From positions 1-64,000 of the forward strand of contig CAJTLS010000008.1 of assembly GCA_910577295.1 (NCBI GenBank): a stretch of 64,000 nt of DNA, in the 5' to 3' direction. This DNA is from an uncultured Eubacterium sp. GTDB taxonomy: Bacteria > Bacillota > Clostridia > Lachnospirales > Lachnospiraceae. Every line of letters begins with the position of its first letter. The first letter of the stretch is position 1. Both the position numbers and the translations under genes were made by a program. Under the pieces are notes generated by a model. The model saw nothing but the letters and a program-made list of their open reading frames with translations. It searched no databases and was not told the DNA's origin. Below are positions 33,603-42,492 of the stretch, in pieces.

Positions 33603-35360
33603 ATGGAAAAACAATTTTGGAAATTGTGGAATAATCAATATGTTTTTCTGGCACATCTACTTCTGAACGTATCGCTTCTGATATTTGAATTTACCCAGTT
33701 GTTTGACGGCAACAGAACGCTTTTCATTAAGTCTGGCATATTTGGTGCGTTTATTATCCTTTGTACGCTGATTGAAATTATAAATCGAATCGCAGGTTCT
33801 TCTCTTTTGGAAAAGAATGTATTCGGGCATATTTACTTTATTGTGCGTCCGGTTATTGCAAGTTTGTTTTACTTTATTTCGGAAAACAAAATGGAGAGTA
33901 ACATTTATCTGTTTGTGCTTGTACTGACATTCGCGGAGATGATATTCCACACTGCTCTGGATAAGAGGATAAAAAGGGTTGTGATGTATACATTTTTTGC
34001 AGTAGGGTACGGGGTAGTATCCGTTGCCATGATAGTTTCCCTTATCCAGAATAAGGATAGCCGGGTGACGCTTTTCATTGGCATACGGGAAATCGCCACA
34101 GTTATTGTTGTGTTGTTACTTGTGCTATTTATTGGCGAGACGATGGCTTTATTGTCGAACTATTTTGAAAAGCAGATCTTCAGGCAAAACCGTGCTCTGG
34201 AAGATTTGAATGAAGTAAACGCAGCGATGAAGAGACAACAGGAGAAGATGAATGAAGTAAATGAAAAATTAGGATTACAGAAGATTGAATTACAGACGGC
34301 CAACAGACGTATTAACCGTTCTCATGATGAACTGTCTGTTCAGAATGAAATTTCTTCCGCAATCGCCGGTTCGATGAAAGAAAAGGATATGATTTCCCAA
34401 CTCACTCATATTATGCAAATCCGTTTAGATATGGATTTAGTAGCTGTTATACTGGAAGAAAGTGCCGACCTGATGGCGGACGGTGAGGAGGAAAATGGGC
34501 GCTATGCCACCGTTTCTACAAATTTAGGAGAGAACTTCCAAAAGAACCTGTTCGCTTCATTATATGGAGAGGATATGAATGAACTTATGTCGCTGACGCA
34601 GACCTATATAAAGAATGCGCAGACGGATTCAATACAATTATTTAAATTTTTGTTTGAGAAACAGGAATTGGCGTCTATTATTTGTCTGCCGATTATGAGA
34701 CAGGGAGAGAGATTGGGAACGCTGATTGCCGGTAAAGACCGCACGAATGTTTTTATGGACGGCCGCGCCTTTTATGAAAACATAGCCAATCAGATTGGTA
34801 TTGGTATATCGAATGCCAGACTTTATGCTAAGATGAATGATATGGCGATTCGGGACGGGCTGACGAGAATATACAATCGAAGGCATCTGACATATCTTAT
34901 CAACGAGTATTTATCGCAGGCGATGGAAAAGAAACAGCCGCTTTCTCTGGCGTTATTTGACATTGATAAGTTTAAGATGATTAATGATACTTATGGACAC
35001 CAGTGCGGCGACGAGGTGATTCGCTATGTGGCAGCCTTACTCAATAGGGGAGCGATCAAACATGGCGGCATTGCAGGCCGATATGGCGGGGAAGAATTTG
35101 TTGTTGCATTTCTCGGTAAAAATTTAGAAGAAGCCTATGAAATTGTCAAGCAGATTCACGAGCAGATTCGAAACGAAGACGTCGTGTACGGGGATAAGCA
35201 TATTCAAGTAAGGGCAAGCGCCGGAGTGGCAAGTTATCCGTCTACCTGTTCGAATCCAAGCGATTTGTTGACAAGAGCCGATTGGGCGATGTATCATTCT
35301 AAGAGGAATGGACGCGACCAGATTACGGTGGACAGTGATTTGATTGTAGATAAAATGTAA
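33603..35360 (+). CDS. Membrane diguanylate cyclase (7TM-like, GAF, GGDEF)
   Basis: A 585-residue protein. About six hydrophobic helices fill residues 12-195, then a coiled coil (about 198-245), a GAF-like domain (about 250-405) and a GGDEF domain (about 415-580). The active-site loop reads RYGGEEF (Gly495-Phe499), which is catalytically competent in this family. The RxxD inhibitory site expected five residues before is KHGG, so product inhibition by c-di-GMP is probably absent. It converts two GTP to c-di-GMP at the membrane. Start 33603 has AAAGGAGAG 8 bases upstream, 16 bases after the FtsA-like gene. Confidence 0.9.
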   Translation: MEKQFWKLWNNQYVFLAHLLLNVSLLIFEFTQLFDGNRTLFIKSGIFGAFIILCTLIEIINRIAGSSLLEKNVFGHIYFIVRPVIASLFYFISENKMESNIYLFVLVLTFAEMIFHTALDKRIKRVVMYTFFAVGYGVVSVAMIVSLIQNKDSRVTLFIGIREIATVIVVLLLVLFIGETMALLSNYFEKQIFRQNRALEDLNEVNAAMKRQQEKMNEVNEKLGLQKIELQTANRRINRSHDELSVQNEISSAIAGSMKEKDMISQLTHIMQIRLDMDLVAVILEESADLMADGEEENGRYATVSTNLGENFQKNLFASLYGEDMNELMSLTQTYIKNAQTDSIQLFKFLFEKQELASIICLPIMRQGERLGTLIAGKDRTNVFMDGRAFYENIANQIGIGISNARLYAKMNDMAIRDGLTRIYNRRHLTYLINEYLSQAMEKKQPLSLALFDIDKFKMINDTYGHQCGDEVIRYVAALLNRGAIKHGGIAGRYGGEEFVVAFLGKNLEEAYEIVKQIHEQIRNEDVVYGDKHIQVRASAGVASYPSTCSNPSDLLTRADWAMYHSKRNGRDQITVDSDLIVDKM

Positions 35361-35392
35361 ATGTCGTCGGCATTACGACAGAAGAGGTGACT

Positions 35393-36187
35393 ATGCAATT
35401 ATATAGTATTGCCAGCGGAAGCAGCGGGAACTGCATTTACGTTGGCACAAAAGAATCAGGTATTTTAGTTGATGTGGGGATTAGTAAAAAAAGAATTTGC
35501 GAAGGGTTGGAGCAGGAGGGTTTCAATCTGGAATGTATCAAAGCAATTCTTATTACTCATGAACATATCGACCATGTGAGTGGATTGGGGCCGATTTTAC
35601 GAAAGGTACCAATCCCTGTTTATGCCACGAGGGAGACGATTGATGCGATTTGGAAAAAGGGAAATATGGCTCATGTTGACGAGGATTTGTTTCATGCCAT
35701 CGTACCGGAGCAGCCGTTTCAGGTGGCAGACATTCAGGTGATGCCGGTTCCGATTTCCCATGATGCGGCAAATCCGGTCTGTTATACTTTGCAGAGTGAC
35801 AATCAGAAAATCGGAATTGCTACCGATACCGGATGTTATACTGCGGATATGGTAGAGTATCTCAGAGAATGTAACGCACTTTTATTAGAGGCCAATCACG
35901 ATATCAATTTATTACAGGTCGGCAAGTATCCCTATTCTTTGAAAATGAGGATTTTGGGAGAGAAAGGACATCTTTCCAACGATGCTTCTGCCCGATTTTT
36001 ACAGGAATTGTGGAGCCCCAAATTGCAGCATATCGTATTGGGGCATCTGAGTGAGGAAAACAATTTTCCAGAATTAGCATACAATACGGTAACATTTGAG
36101 TTAGAGCAGAATGCGTTTTGGAGTATGCAGGATATTGAGCTGCTCGTTGCGCACCGGAGAAGTCCATCGAAACTGATTACCATATAA
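35393..36187 (+). CDS. MBL-fold hydrolase, YycJ/WalJ-like
   Basis: A 264-residue metallo-beta-lactamase-fold protein. The metal motif is ITHEHIDHVSGL (about 54-65), with further ligands in PISHDAAN, the Asp of ATDTGC and a C-terminal GHLSEENN. The N-terminal SIASGSSGNCIYVG is the signature of the YycJ/WalJ family, in Bacillus linked to cell wall control and proposed to be a DNA 5' exonuclease. The walRK operon that usually carries it is not here. I chose ATG 35393 with GAGGTG 6 bases upstream over a GTG at 35387. Confidence 0.85.
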   Translation: MQLYSIASGSSGNCIYVGTKESGILVDVGISKKRICEGLEQEGFNLECIKAILITHEHIDHVSGLGPILRKVPIPVYATRETIDAIWKKGNMAHVDEDLFHAIVPEQPFQVADIQVMPVPISHDAANPVCYTLQSDNQKIGIATDTGCYTADMVEYLRECNALLLEANHDINLLQVGKYPYSLKMRILGEKGHLSNDASARFLQELWSPKLQHIVLGHLSEENNFPELAYNTVTFELEQNAFWSMQDIELLVAHRRSPSKLITI

Positions 36188-36247
36188 TGCAGGTGGAACA
36201 ATATTACATAAGCGGCAATGGAGAGCGCTTTGGAATGGAGGATAACA

Positions 36248-36520
36248 ATGAAAAAGATAATTATTACTGTCGTAGGAAAGGACAGTGTAGGGATAATTGC
36301 TAAAGTATGTAATTATTTAGCAGATAACAGGATTAATATTCTGGATATATCGCAGACGATTGTCGACGGCTTTTTTAATATGATGATGATTGTTGATTTT
36401 TCGGATGTAGATAAGAATTTTGTAGAGATATCGGATGAACTGGAAAAGCTGGGCGATGGAATTGGCTGCGTGATTCGTGTGCAGCGCGAAGAAATTTTTG
36501 ATAACATGCATCGTCTGTGA
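36248..36520 (+). CDS. ACT domain protein (UPF0237)
   Basis: A 90-residue single ACT domain: KKIIITVVGKDSVGIIAKVC at the N-terminus, then ILDISQTIVDGFFNMMMIVD. ACT domains bind amino acids or other small effectors and regulate partner enzymes. It is followed 15 bases later by the UPF0210 gene; this pairing is conserved across Firmicutes and Archaea, suggesting the ACT protein regulates that enzyme. ATG 36248 has GGAGG 8 bases upstream. Confidence 0.88.
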   Translation: MKKIIITVVGKDSVGIIAKVCNYLADNRINILDISQTIVDGFFNMMMIVDFSDVDKNFVEISDELEKLGDGIGCVIRVQREEIFDNMHRL

Positions 36521-36535
36521 GATGGGAGGTTCGGG

Positions 36536-37900
36536 ATGATAAATATTCACGAAGTCAATGAGACGAATAAAATGATAGAAAAAGAAAATCTCGATGTGCG
36601 CACGATTACATTGGGAATCAGCCTGTTAGATTGTATCGACAGCAATTTGGACAGATTATGTGAGAACATCTATAGAAAAATAACGGAGACAGCTAAAGAT
36701 TTAGTGTCAACCGGAGAGGAAATCAGCCGGGAGTTTGGGATACCAATCGTAAATAAGCGTATCTCGGTGACTCCGATTGCCCTCATAGGAGCAGCGGCCT
36801 GCAAAAATGCGGATGATTTTGTCGCCATCGCACAAACGATGGACAGAGCCGCAAAAGAAGTGGGAGTGAATTTTATCGGCGGATATACGGCGTTAGTTTC
36901 CAAGAAAATGACAGAAGCGGACCGCAACCTGATATGCTCCATTCCGAAAGCGCTGTCGACTACGGAATATATATGTAGTTCCGTAAACGTCGGCTCTACA
37001 AAGACGGGACTCGATATGGACGCCATTCTGCTTATGGGCAAGGTCATTCAGGAGACATCTGTCTTAACAAAAGATAAGGATTCGATTGGCTGCGCCAAAC
37101 TGGTCGTATTTTGTAATGCACCGGACGACAATCCGTTTATGGCGGGGGCTTTCCACGGTGTGACTGAGGGGGACGCAGTCATTAATGTCGGCGTCAGCGG
37201 CCCGGGAGTTGTCAAGACGGCCCTTGACAAGGTAAAAGGAAAAGATTTCAGCGTTGTCTGTGAGACAATTAAAAAGACGGCGTTTAAGATTACCCGTGTG
37301 GGCCAGTTGGTTGCTCACGAGGCATCGAAACGTCTGGGTGTTCCGTTCGGCATTATTGATTTATCGCTCGCTCCGACTCCGGCTGTTGGTGACAGCATTG
37401 CGGAGATTTTTGAATCACTTGGTCTGGAGCGCGCCGGCGCTCCGGGAACGACGGCGGCGCTTGCCATGCTTAACGATCAGGTGAAAAAGGGTGGTGTGAT
37501 GGCTTCTTCTTATGTGGGAGGACTCAGCGGCGCCTTTATCCCTGTCAGTGAAGATCAGGGCATGATAGATGCGGTGACGGAGGGAGCGCTTACGCTGGAG
37601 AAGCTGGAGGCCATGACCTGCGTCTGTTCTGTCGGATTGGATATGATTGCCATTCCCGGCGATACGAAAGCGACGACAATTGCTGGTATTCTTGCAGACG
37701 AGATGGCGATTGGTATGGTGAACCAGAAGACGACGGCGGTTCGTCTCATTCCGGTGCAGGGAAAAGGCGTAGGGGAAAAAGTTGAATTTGGTGGATTGCT
37801 TGGTTACGCGCCGATTATGCCAGTGAACGCTTTTTCATGCGACGATTTTATTATGAGAACCGGACGCATTCCGGCGCCGATTCACAGTTTTAAAAATTAG
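36536..37900 (+). CDS. UPF0210 (DUF711) protein
   Basis: A 454-residue cytoplasmic protein of the UPF0210/DUF711 family, recognised from the N-terminal DVRTITLGISLLDC, the central GAFHGVTEGDAVINVGVSGP, the DLSLAPTPAVGDSIAEI and LSGAFIPVSEDQGMI segments and the Gly/Ala-rich character. Structures show a fold related to glycyl-radical enzymes, but there is no glycyl-radical RVAG motif here. The biochemical function is not known to me. Partnered with the ACT gene just upstream; an aminotransferase follows after 18 bases. Confidence 0.85.
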   Translation: MINIHEVNETNKMIEKENLDVRTITLGISLLDCIDSNLDRLCENIYRKITETAKDLVSTGEEISREFGIPIVNKRISVTPIALIGAAACKNADDFVAIAQTMDRAAKEVGVNFIGGYTALVSKKMTEADRNLICSIPKALSTTEYICSSVNVGSTKTGLDMDAILLMGKVIQETSVLTKDKDSIGCAKLVVFCNAPDDNPFMAGAFHGVTEGDAVINVGVSGPGVVKTALDKVKGKDFSVVCETIKKTAFKITRVGQLVAHEASKRLGVPFGIIDLSLAPTPAVGDSIAEIFESLGLERAGAPGTTAALAMLNDQVKKGGVMASSYVGGLSGAFIPVSEDQGMIDAVTEGALTLEKLEAMTCVCSVGLDMIAIPGDTKATTIAGILADEMAIGMVNQKTTAVRLIPVQGKGVGEKVEFGGLLGYAPIMPVNAFSCDDFIMRTGRIPAPIHSFKN

Positions 37901-37918
37901 AATTAGGAGGATGAAACA

Positions 37919-39118
37919 ATGTCATTATCATTATCTAAGAAAGCAAGTCAGGTAAAACCATCGTCTACATTGGCGATTACAGCAAAGGCAAAAGCGCTTA
38001 GGGCACAGGGAGTCGATGTGGTTGGATTTGGAGCTGGAGAACCGGATTTTAATACACCGGATAATATTAATCAGGTGGCTGTCGAGGCAATCCAAAGTGG
38101 ATTTACAAAGTATACGCCGGCTTCCGGTATTGATGAGCTGAAACAGGCGGTCAGTGATAAATTCCGTACGTTTAATCATTTGGAATACGGATTGGATCAG
38201 ATTGTCATAAGCAATGGCGGCAAACATTCTCTTACCAATATTTTTACGGCAATTATTAACGATGGCGATGAGGTAATCATTCCGGCGCCATTCTGGCTCA
38301 GTTATCCAGAAATCGTAAAACTGGCCGGCGGCGTTCCGGTTATTGTTGAGACAACGATGGAAGAGAATTTCAAAATAACGCCGGAGAAGCTGGCGGCTGC
38401 CTGTAATGAGAAGACAAAGGCGTTCATTCTAAATACGCCAAACAATCCGACCGGCATGATATATTCCCGACAAGAGCTGGAAGCGCTGGCAAAGGTCATT
38501 GTGGAAAAGGATATCTATGTAGTCGCAGACGAGATGTACGAGTATTTGATTTATGGTGATGATGAGCATGTGAGTATTGGTTCGTTGGGACAGGATATTT
38601 ACGAGCGCACGATTACGTGCAGCGGACTCTCTAAAAGTTATGCCATGACGGGTTGGCGAATCGGATATACGGGAGCGAGCAAAGAAATTACCAAATTAAT
38701 GAGCAGTGTTCAGAGCCACGAAACATCAAATCCGAATTCAATTGCACAAAAGGCGGCGCTGGAAGCGCTGACCGGGCCGCAAGACAAAGTGGAAGAGATG
38801 ATTGCCGAGTTCGGGAAACGCAAGGATTATATATACGACCGCCTGAAAGTGCTGCCATATGTAAATGTTATCGAGCCAAAAGGCACCTTTTATGCCTTTG
38901 TTGATGTGAGCGCCGTTTTTGACAAAGAGTATCAGGGAAAGAAAATCGGTGATGTGAATACGCTGGCGACGATTTTATTAGAGGATTACAGTGTTGCCGT
39001 TGTCCCTTGTACAGATTTTGGATTTTCCGGATATATTCGTCTTTCTTATGCTATTTCCATGAAACAGATTGGCAAGGGCATTGACCAGATAGAAGCATTC
39101 CTAAAGGGGTTAGATTGA
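37919..39118 (+). CDS. PLP-dependent aminotransferase, aspartate aminotransferase type
   Basis: A 399-residue class I aminotransferase. The PLP lysine is Lys239 in SGLSKSYAMTGWRIGY; also visible are VVGFGAGEPDFNTP (about 36-49), the NTPNNPTG motif (about 174-181), DEMYEYLIY and the C-terminal GYIRLSYA with the substrate-carboxylate Arg. Most similar in motif pattern to AspC/AspB of Firmicutes, converting aspartate and 2-oxoglutarate to oxaloacetate and glutamate; other amino acids are possible. The ribosome binding site is AGGAGG. Its stop overlaps the Nudix start by one base (TGATG). Confidence 0.9.
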   Translation: MSLSLSKKASQVKPSSTLAITAKAKALRAQGVDVVGFGAGEPDFNTPDNINQVAVEAIQSGFTKYTPASGIDELKQAVSDKFRTFNHLEYGLDQIVISNGGKHSLTNIFTAIINDGDEVIIPAPFWLSYPEIVKLAGGVPVIVETTMEENFKITPEKLAAACNEKTKAFILNTPNNPTGMIYSRQELEALAKVIVEKDIYVVADEMYEYLIYGDDEHVSIGSLGQDIYERTITCSGLSKSYAMTGWRIGYTGASKEITKLMSSVQSHETSNPNSIAQKAALEALTGPQDKVEEMIAEFGKRKDYIYDRLKVLPYVNVIEPKGTFYAFVDVSAVFDKEYQGKKIGDVNTLATILLEDYSVAVVPCTDFGFSGYIRLSYAISMKQIGKGIDQIEAFLKGLD

Positions 39119-39654
39119 TGGAAAAGTTTAAGTTTTTGAGTAAAAAGCTGGAGCACAGCGGACGAATTTTAGATTTTTACACGTATGATTTGGAAGTGCC
39201 AAATGGAAATATAGCACATTGGGATGTGTTAGAGCACAAAGGGGCGGCTGCGATAATTCCGGTAGATGAAGAGGGAAAGATAATTTTAGTCCGTCAATAT
39301 CGTGGAGCAATCGATGATTTGTTGTTGGAGATTCCGGCGGGAGGCCGCGATAGCACGGAAGAAGATTTTGCCATTTGTGCGGCAAGAGAACTGGAGGAGG
39401 AAATCGGTTATCGCTCGGATACCATTTGTCATTTAGTCGATTATCATTCTGCCGCCGCCTATACAAGTGAAAAAATCGCAATCTATTATACGGAGAGCCT
39501 GATTCCGTCCAAACAGAATCTCGATGAAAATGAATTTGTGCAGATAGAGCGCTATACGTTAGAAGAACTGGTGTCCATGATTGCCCATGGAGAGATTACG
39601 GATGGAAAGACAATTGCCGGCATAATGGCATATAAGGTTTTAAAAAATAAATAG
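39118..39654 (+). CDS. Nudix hydrolase, ADP-ribose pyrophosphatase type
   Basis: A 178-residue Nudix protein. The box is GGRDSTEE, then ICAARELEEEIGY (about 78-101), matching Gx5Ex7REUxEExGU. The preceding VRQYRGAIDDLLLEIPAGG, with an E-P-G arrangement, is characteristic of the ADP-ribose/ADP-sugar pyrophosphatase branch (NudF-like), which cleaves ADP-ribose to AMP and ribose 5-phosphate. Start ATG 39118 is translationally coupled to the aminotransferase. Confidence 0.88.
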   Translation: MEKFKFLSKKLEHSGRILDFYTYDLEVPNGNIAHWDVLEHKGAAAIIPVDEEGKIILVRQYRGAIDDLLLEIPAGGRDSTEEDFAICAARELEEEIGYRSDTICHLVDYHSAAAYTSEKIAIYYTESLIPSKQNLDENEFVQIERYTLEELVSMIAHGEITDGKTIAGIMAYKVLKNK

Positions 39655-39729
39655 CATGTTTTTCGTATTGTCCACATAGGATGGGAAATGGGATAGCGTT
39701 GTTTGGCTGTTCCAGAGAGGAGTGGGCAT

Positions 39730-40281
39730 ATGCGCAGACATCGTCACAGCCAATTGGGAAATTCGGAATATCTACAAAAGATAATTCTGTTTTTTCTGAT
39801 TGGTTTTTTTGTTGGTGCTGTTTTCTATTATTTTTTTCAACATTCATTTGAGGGGATACGCAAACAACTAGAAGATAATCTGGCGCTTTGGTCGCAGGAG
39901 GGGAAGGACGGCTCTTCGATGTTTGTAAAGAGTTTCTGGCAGCATGGGAAGTATTTGCTTTTGTTTGGCGTGTTCTCGCTCAGTGTCCTAAAAGGGGTAT
40001 ATCCCAAAGTATTTGTCTGTTATACCGGCTTGCGCAATGGTTTTTTACTTCTGTTTTTTCTCTATGCGAAAGGGGCGTTTGGTTTCGTTATCTATTTTGT
40101 CAGTCTGTTTCCGCAGGCGTTGCTGTTTGTGCCGTTATACCTTTCCCTGTTTCGGATAGTAAAGGAAAACAGGCAGGATAAACACAAGCTGACGCGATGG
40201 TTTGGTATCGTGTTTGTGTTTATCGCTGCCTGTCTGTTGGAAGTAAAAGTAAATCTTCCGCTGATGGAAGCGTTATTATAG
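39730..40281 (+). CDS. spoIIM: Stage II sporulation protein M-like membrane protein
   Basis: A 183-residue polytopic membrane protein with about five hydrophobic helices (about 20-40, 75-95, 102-122, 127-147, 160-178). The LRNGFLLLFF, AKGAFGFVIYFVSLFPQALLFVP pattern resembles SpoIIM, which with SpoIID and SpoIIP remodels septal peptidoglycan during engulfment; the first part after the opening helix faces the outside. This suggests a spore-former or recent descendant. ATG 39730 has GAGGAG 9 bases upstream. Its last 6 bases overlap the convergent DAHP synthase gene. Family assignment is moderate because the conserved motifs are weak. Confidence 0.65.
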   Translation: MRRHRHSQLGNSEYLQKIILFFLIGFFVGAVFYYFFQHSFEGIRKQLEDNLALWSQEGKDGSSMFVKSFWQHGKYLLLFGVFSLSVLKGVYPKVFVCYTGLRNGFLLLFFLYAKGAFGFVIYFVSLFPQALLFVPLYLSLFRIVKENRQDKHKLTRWFGIVFVFIAACLLEVKVNLPLMEALL

Positions 40282-41304
40282 CTGATTAGCAATCTTATCA
40301 ATGAGGCGTTCGGTTTCTTCCCAGCCAAGACACGGGTCGGTAATGGATTTACCGTATTCATGTTCATTTACTTTCTGGCAGCCGGAAAGAAGGTAGCTCT
40401 CGACCATGACGCCTTTGACTAAAGAAGAGATGGCCGGATTTACCATGCGGCTGTGCAGCACTTCATCCACGATTCGCGGCTGTTCGTAATATTTTTTGCC
40501 GGAGTTGGAATGATTGGCGTCCACAATACAAGCCGGATTCTGTAATTCCAGAAGAGAGTATTTTTCGTGTAAGCGTTCCAAATCCTCGTAATGATAGTTC
40601 GGAATGGCTTGTCCATGTTTATTGACGGCGCCTCTCAAAATCGTATGTGCCAGCGGATTGCCGTCCGTGCAGACTTCGTATCCACGGTAGAGGAATGTAT
40701 GGCTGCTCTGCGCGGCAATACAGGAATTGAGCATAACAGAAAAGTCACCGCTTGTCGGATTTTTCATTCCGGCGGGAACATCCATTCCACTCACGGTCAT
40801 ACGGTGCTGTTGGTCTTCTACCGAGCGCGCGCCGACAGCTACATAAGATAAAATATCGCTGATATACGGCCAATTTTCCGGATAAAGCATCTCATCGGCA
40901 GCGAAGAGTCCAGTCTCGGAAATAGAACGTAAATGCATCTTCCTCATGGCAATCAGGCCTTCCATGAAATCTTCTTCCTTTTCCGGGTCGGGCTGATGAA
41001 CGATTCCTTTATATCCTTCTCCCGTAGTACGAGGCTTATTTGTATATATACGCGGGATGATTAGAATTTTTTCTTTTACCTTTTCCTGCATATCAGCAAG
41101 ACGGGTAATATATTCACATACAGAATCTTCATGGTCGGCCGAACATGGTCCGATGATAAGAAGAAACTGCTCCGAATCTCCCGTAATAATATCTCTAATC
41201 TTGGCATCCCGTTCTTTTTTCTGTTCTTTTTGTTCCGCTGTTAGTGGATACAGCTCCTGTAACACTTCCGGGGAAATTATTTCTTTTTTGTAATGAATAG
41301 CCAT
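40276..41304 (-). CDS. aroF: 3-deoxy-7-phosphoheptulonate (DAHP) synthase, class I (AroFGH type)
   Basis: A 342-residue enzyme that condenses phosphoenolpyruvate and erythrose 4-phosphate, the first step of the shikimate pathway. Visible segments: LIIGPCSADHED (metal Cys), RTTGEGYKG, the substrate loop GARSVEDQQHRM, GMKNPTSGD, DANHSNSGK (metal His), VMVESYL and a C-terminal SITDPCLGWEETERLI. Length and motifs match the E. coli AroG/F/H type, which is feedback-inhibited by an aromatic amino acid; which one cannot be told. It has its own promoter facing away from the ABC operon. Confidence 0.95.
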   Translation of the reverse strand: MAIHYKKEIISPEVLQELYPLTAEQKEQKKERDAKIRDIITGDSEQFLLIIGPCSADHEDSVCEYITRLADMQEKVKEKILIIPRIYTNKPRTTGEGYKGIVHQPDPEKEEDFMEGLIAMRKMHLRSISETGLFAADEMLYPENWPYISDILSYVAVGARSVEDQQHRMTVSGMDVPAGMKNPTSGDFSVMLNSCIAAQSSHTFLYRGYEVCTDGNPLAHTILRGAVNKHGQAIPNYHYEDLERLHEKYSLLELQNPACIVDANHSNSGKKYYEQPRIVDEVLHSRMVNPAISSLVKGVMVESYLLSGCQKVNEHEYGKSITDPCLGWEETERLIDKIANQL

Positions 41305-41337
41305 TTTTCATATCTCCTTTTTACGTCATACGTTGAT

Positions 41338-41366
41338 ATCTTACTCCTTTTTCCCATTGGTGTCAA
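41338..41366 (-). promoter_or_regulatory. aroF: Promoter for the DAHP synthase gene
   Basis: On the minus strand: consensus TTGACA (41361-41366), 17-base spacer, TAAGAT (41338-41343), about 34 bases from the start codon. No attenuator or binding palindrome is seen. Confidence 0.7.
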
Positions 41367-41387
41367 ATGTTCATAATTTCGTAACAA

Positions 41388-41416
41388 TTGCATTGTATAG
41401 TTAGATAGGTTATAAA
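41388..41416 (+). promoter_or_regulatory. Promoter for the Gld-type ABC operon
   Basis: TTGCAT (41388-41393), 17-base spacer, TATAAA (41411-41416), about 75 bases before the first gene. Divergent from the DAHP synthase promoter. Confidence 0.65.
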
Positions 41417-41490
41417 TGCGTTATTAGGATTTCTTATGACGCTCTTGTTTTGTATAACTATTCTGATTACATATAAGGAGGGGTTCTGTT

Positions 41491-42492
41491 TTGATTAAGG
41501 TAGAACATTTGGTGAAACGTTACGGTAATCGTAATGTTGTTGACAATCTGAGTTTTACGGTGGAGAAAGGGCAGATTGTCGGCTTTTTGGGGCCAAACGG
41601 TGCCGGTAAGTCTACGACAATGAACATGATAACCGGTTATATCTCTGCTACAGAGGGAAACATTGAAATTGACGGAATTGATATTTTTGAAGAACCGGAG
41701 AAAGCTAAAAAAAAGATTGGCTATCTGCCGGAGCAGCCGCCGGTATATCCAGATATGCTTGTCCGCGAATATCTCAGTTTTGTCTGTGATTTGAAAAAGG
41801 TGAAAAAGGAGAAGAAAGAGCAAACGATTTCCAAAGTAATGCGTAGGACAAAGACGAACGATGTAGCAGAACGCTTAATCAAAAACCTCTCGAAAGGATA
41901 CCGACAGCGTGTTGGTCTGGCGGGCGCAATGATAGGCGACCCGGAGATTTTGATTTTGGATGAGCCGACCGTTGGGCTTGACCCGAAACAGATTTTGGAA
42001 ATCAGGGATTTGATTCGTGATTTGAGTAAGAAACATACGATATTGTTAAGTTCTCATATTATGCAGGAAGTGAGCGCAGTCTGCAACCAGATTATTATAA
42101 TCAACGAGGGAAAGATGATTGTTGCGGATACGCCGGATAAAATAGCTACACATATTGAGCAGACGAATGAAATCAAGATGCTTGTTCGCGGAAACAGGGA
42201 ACTGGTGAAAAGTACATTAGAGCAGTTGGAACGAGTGAAAGAGTTTTCTGTGAATAAGACGGAAGAGGAAAGCGAGTGCGAAGTTCTGGTTGTCTGTGAC
42301 GCCGATATGGATTTAAGGGAGGATTTGTTTTTTGCTTTTGCCGATATTAAGTGTCCGATTTTGGAGATGAACAGCCGCGTGCCGAGTCTGGAAGAAGTAT
42401 TTATTAAACTGACGGGAAATGGCAGCGGTCAGCGGGCAGAGAGAAAACGCAGAAAGAAAAAGGAGGAAGTAAAAAATGATAGCGGTTTATAA
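41491..42492 (+). CDS. ABC transporter ATPase, GldA-like
   Basis: A 333-residue ATPase. Walker A LGPNGAGKSTT (about 34-44), a signature NLSKGYRQRVGLAG in the LSKGYRQR form typical of ABC-2 exporters, Walker B ILILDEPTVGLDP, and the switch His in LLSSHIMQE. The C-terminal extension (about 220-333) is usual for this group and ends in a basic Arg/Lys tail. It is the first gene of a four-gene operon like gldA-gldF-gldG of Bacteroidetes gliding bacteria, here in a Firmicute where gliding is not expected. The start is TTG with AAGGAGGGG 8 bases upstream. Confidence 0.9.
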   Translation: MIKVEHLVKRYGNRNVVDNLSFTVEKGQIVGFLGPNGAGKSTTMNMITGYISATEGNIEIDGIDIFEEPEKAKKKIGYLPEQPPVYPDMLVREYLSFVCDLKKVKKEKKEQTISKVMRRTKTNDVAERLIKNLSKGYRQRVGLAGAMIGDPEILILDEPTVGLDPKQILEIRDLIRDLSKKHTILLSSHIMQEVSAVCNQIIIINEGKMIVADTPDKIATHIEQTNEIKMLVRGNRELVKSTLEQLERVKEFSVNKTEEESECEVLVVCDADMDLREDLFFAFADIKCPILEMNSRVPSLEEVFIKLTGNGSGQRAERKRRKKKEEVKNDSGL

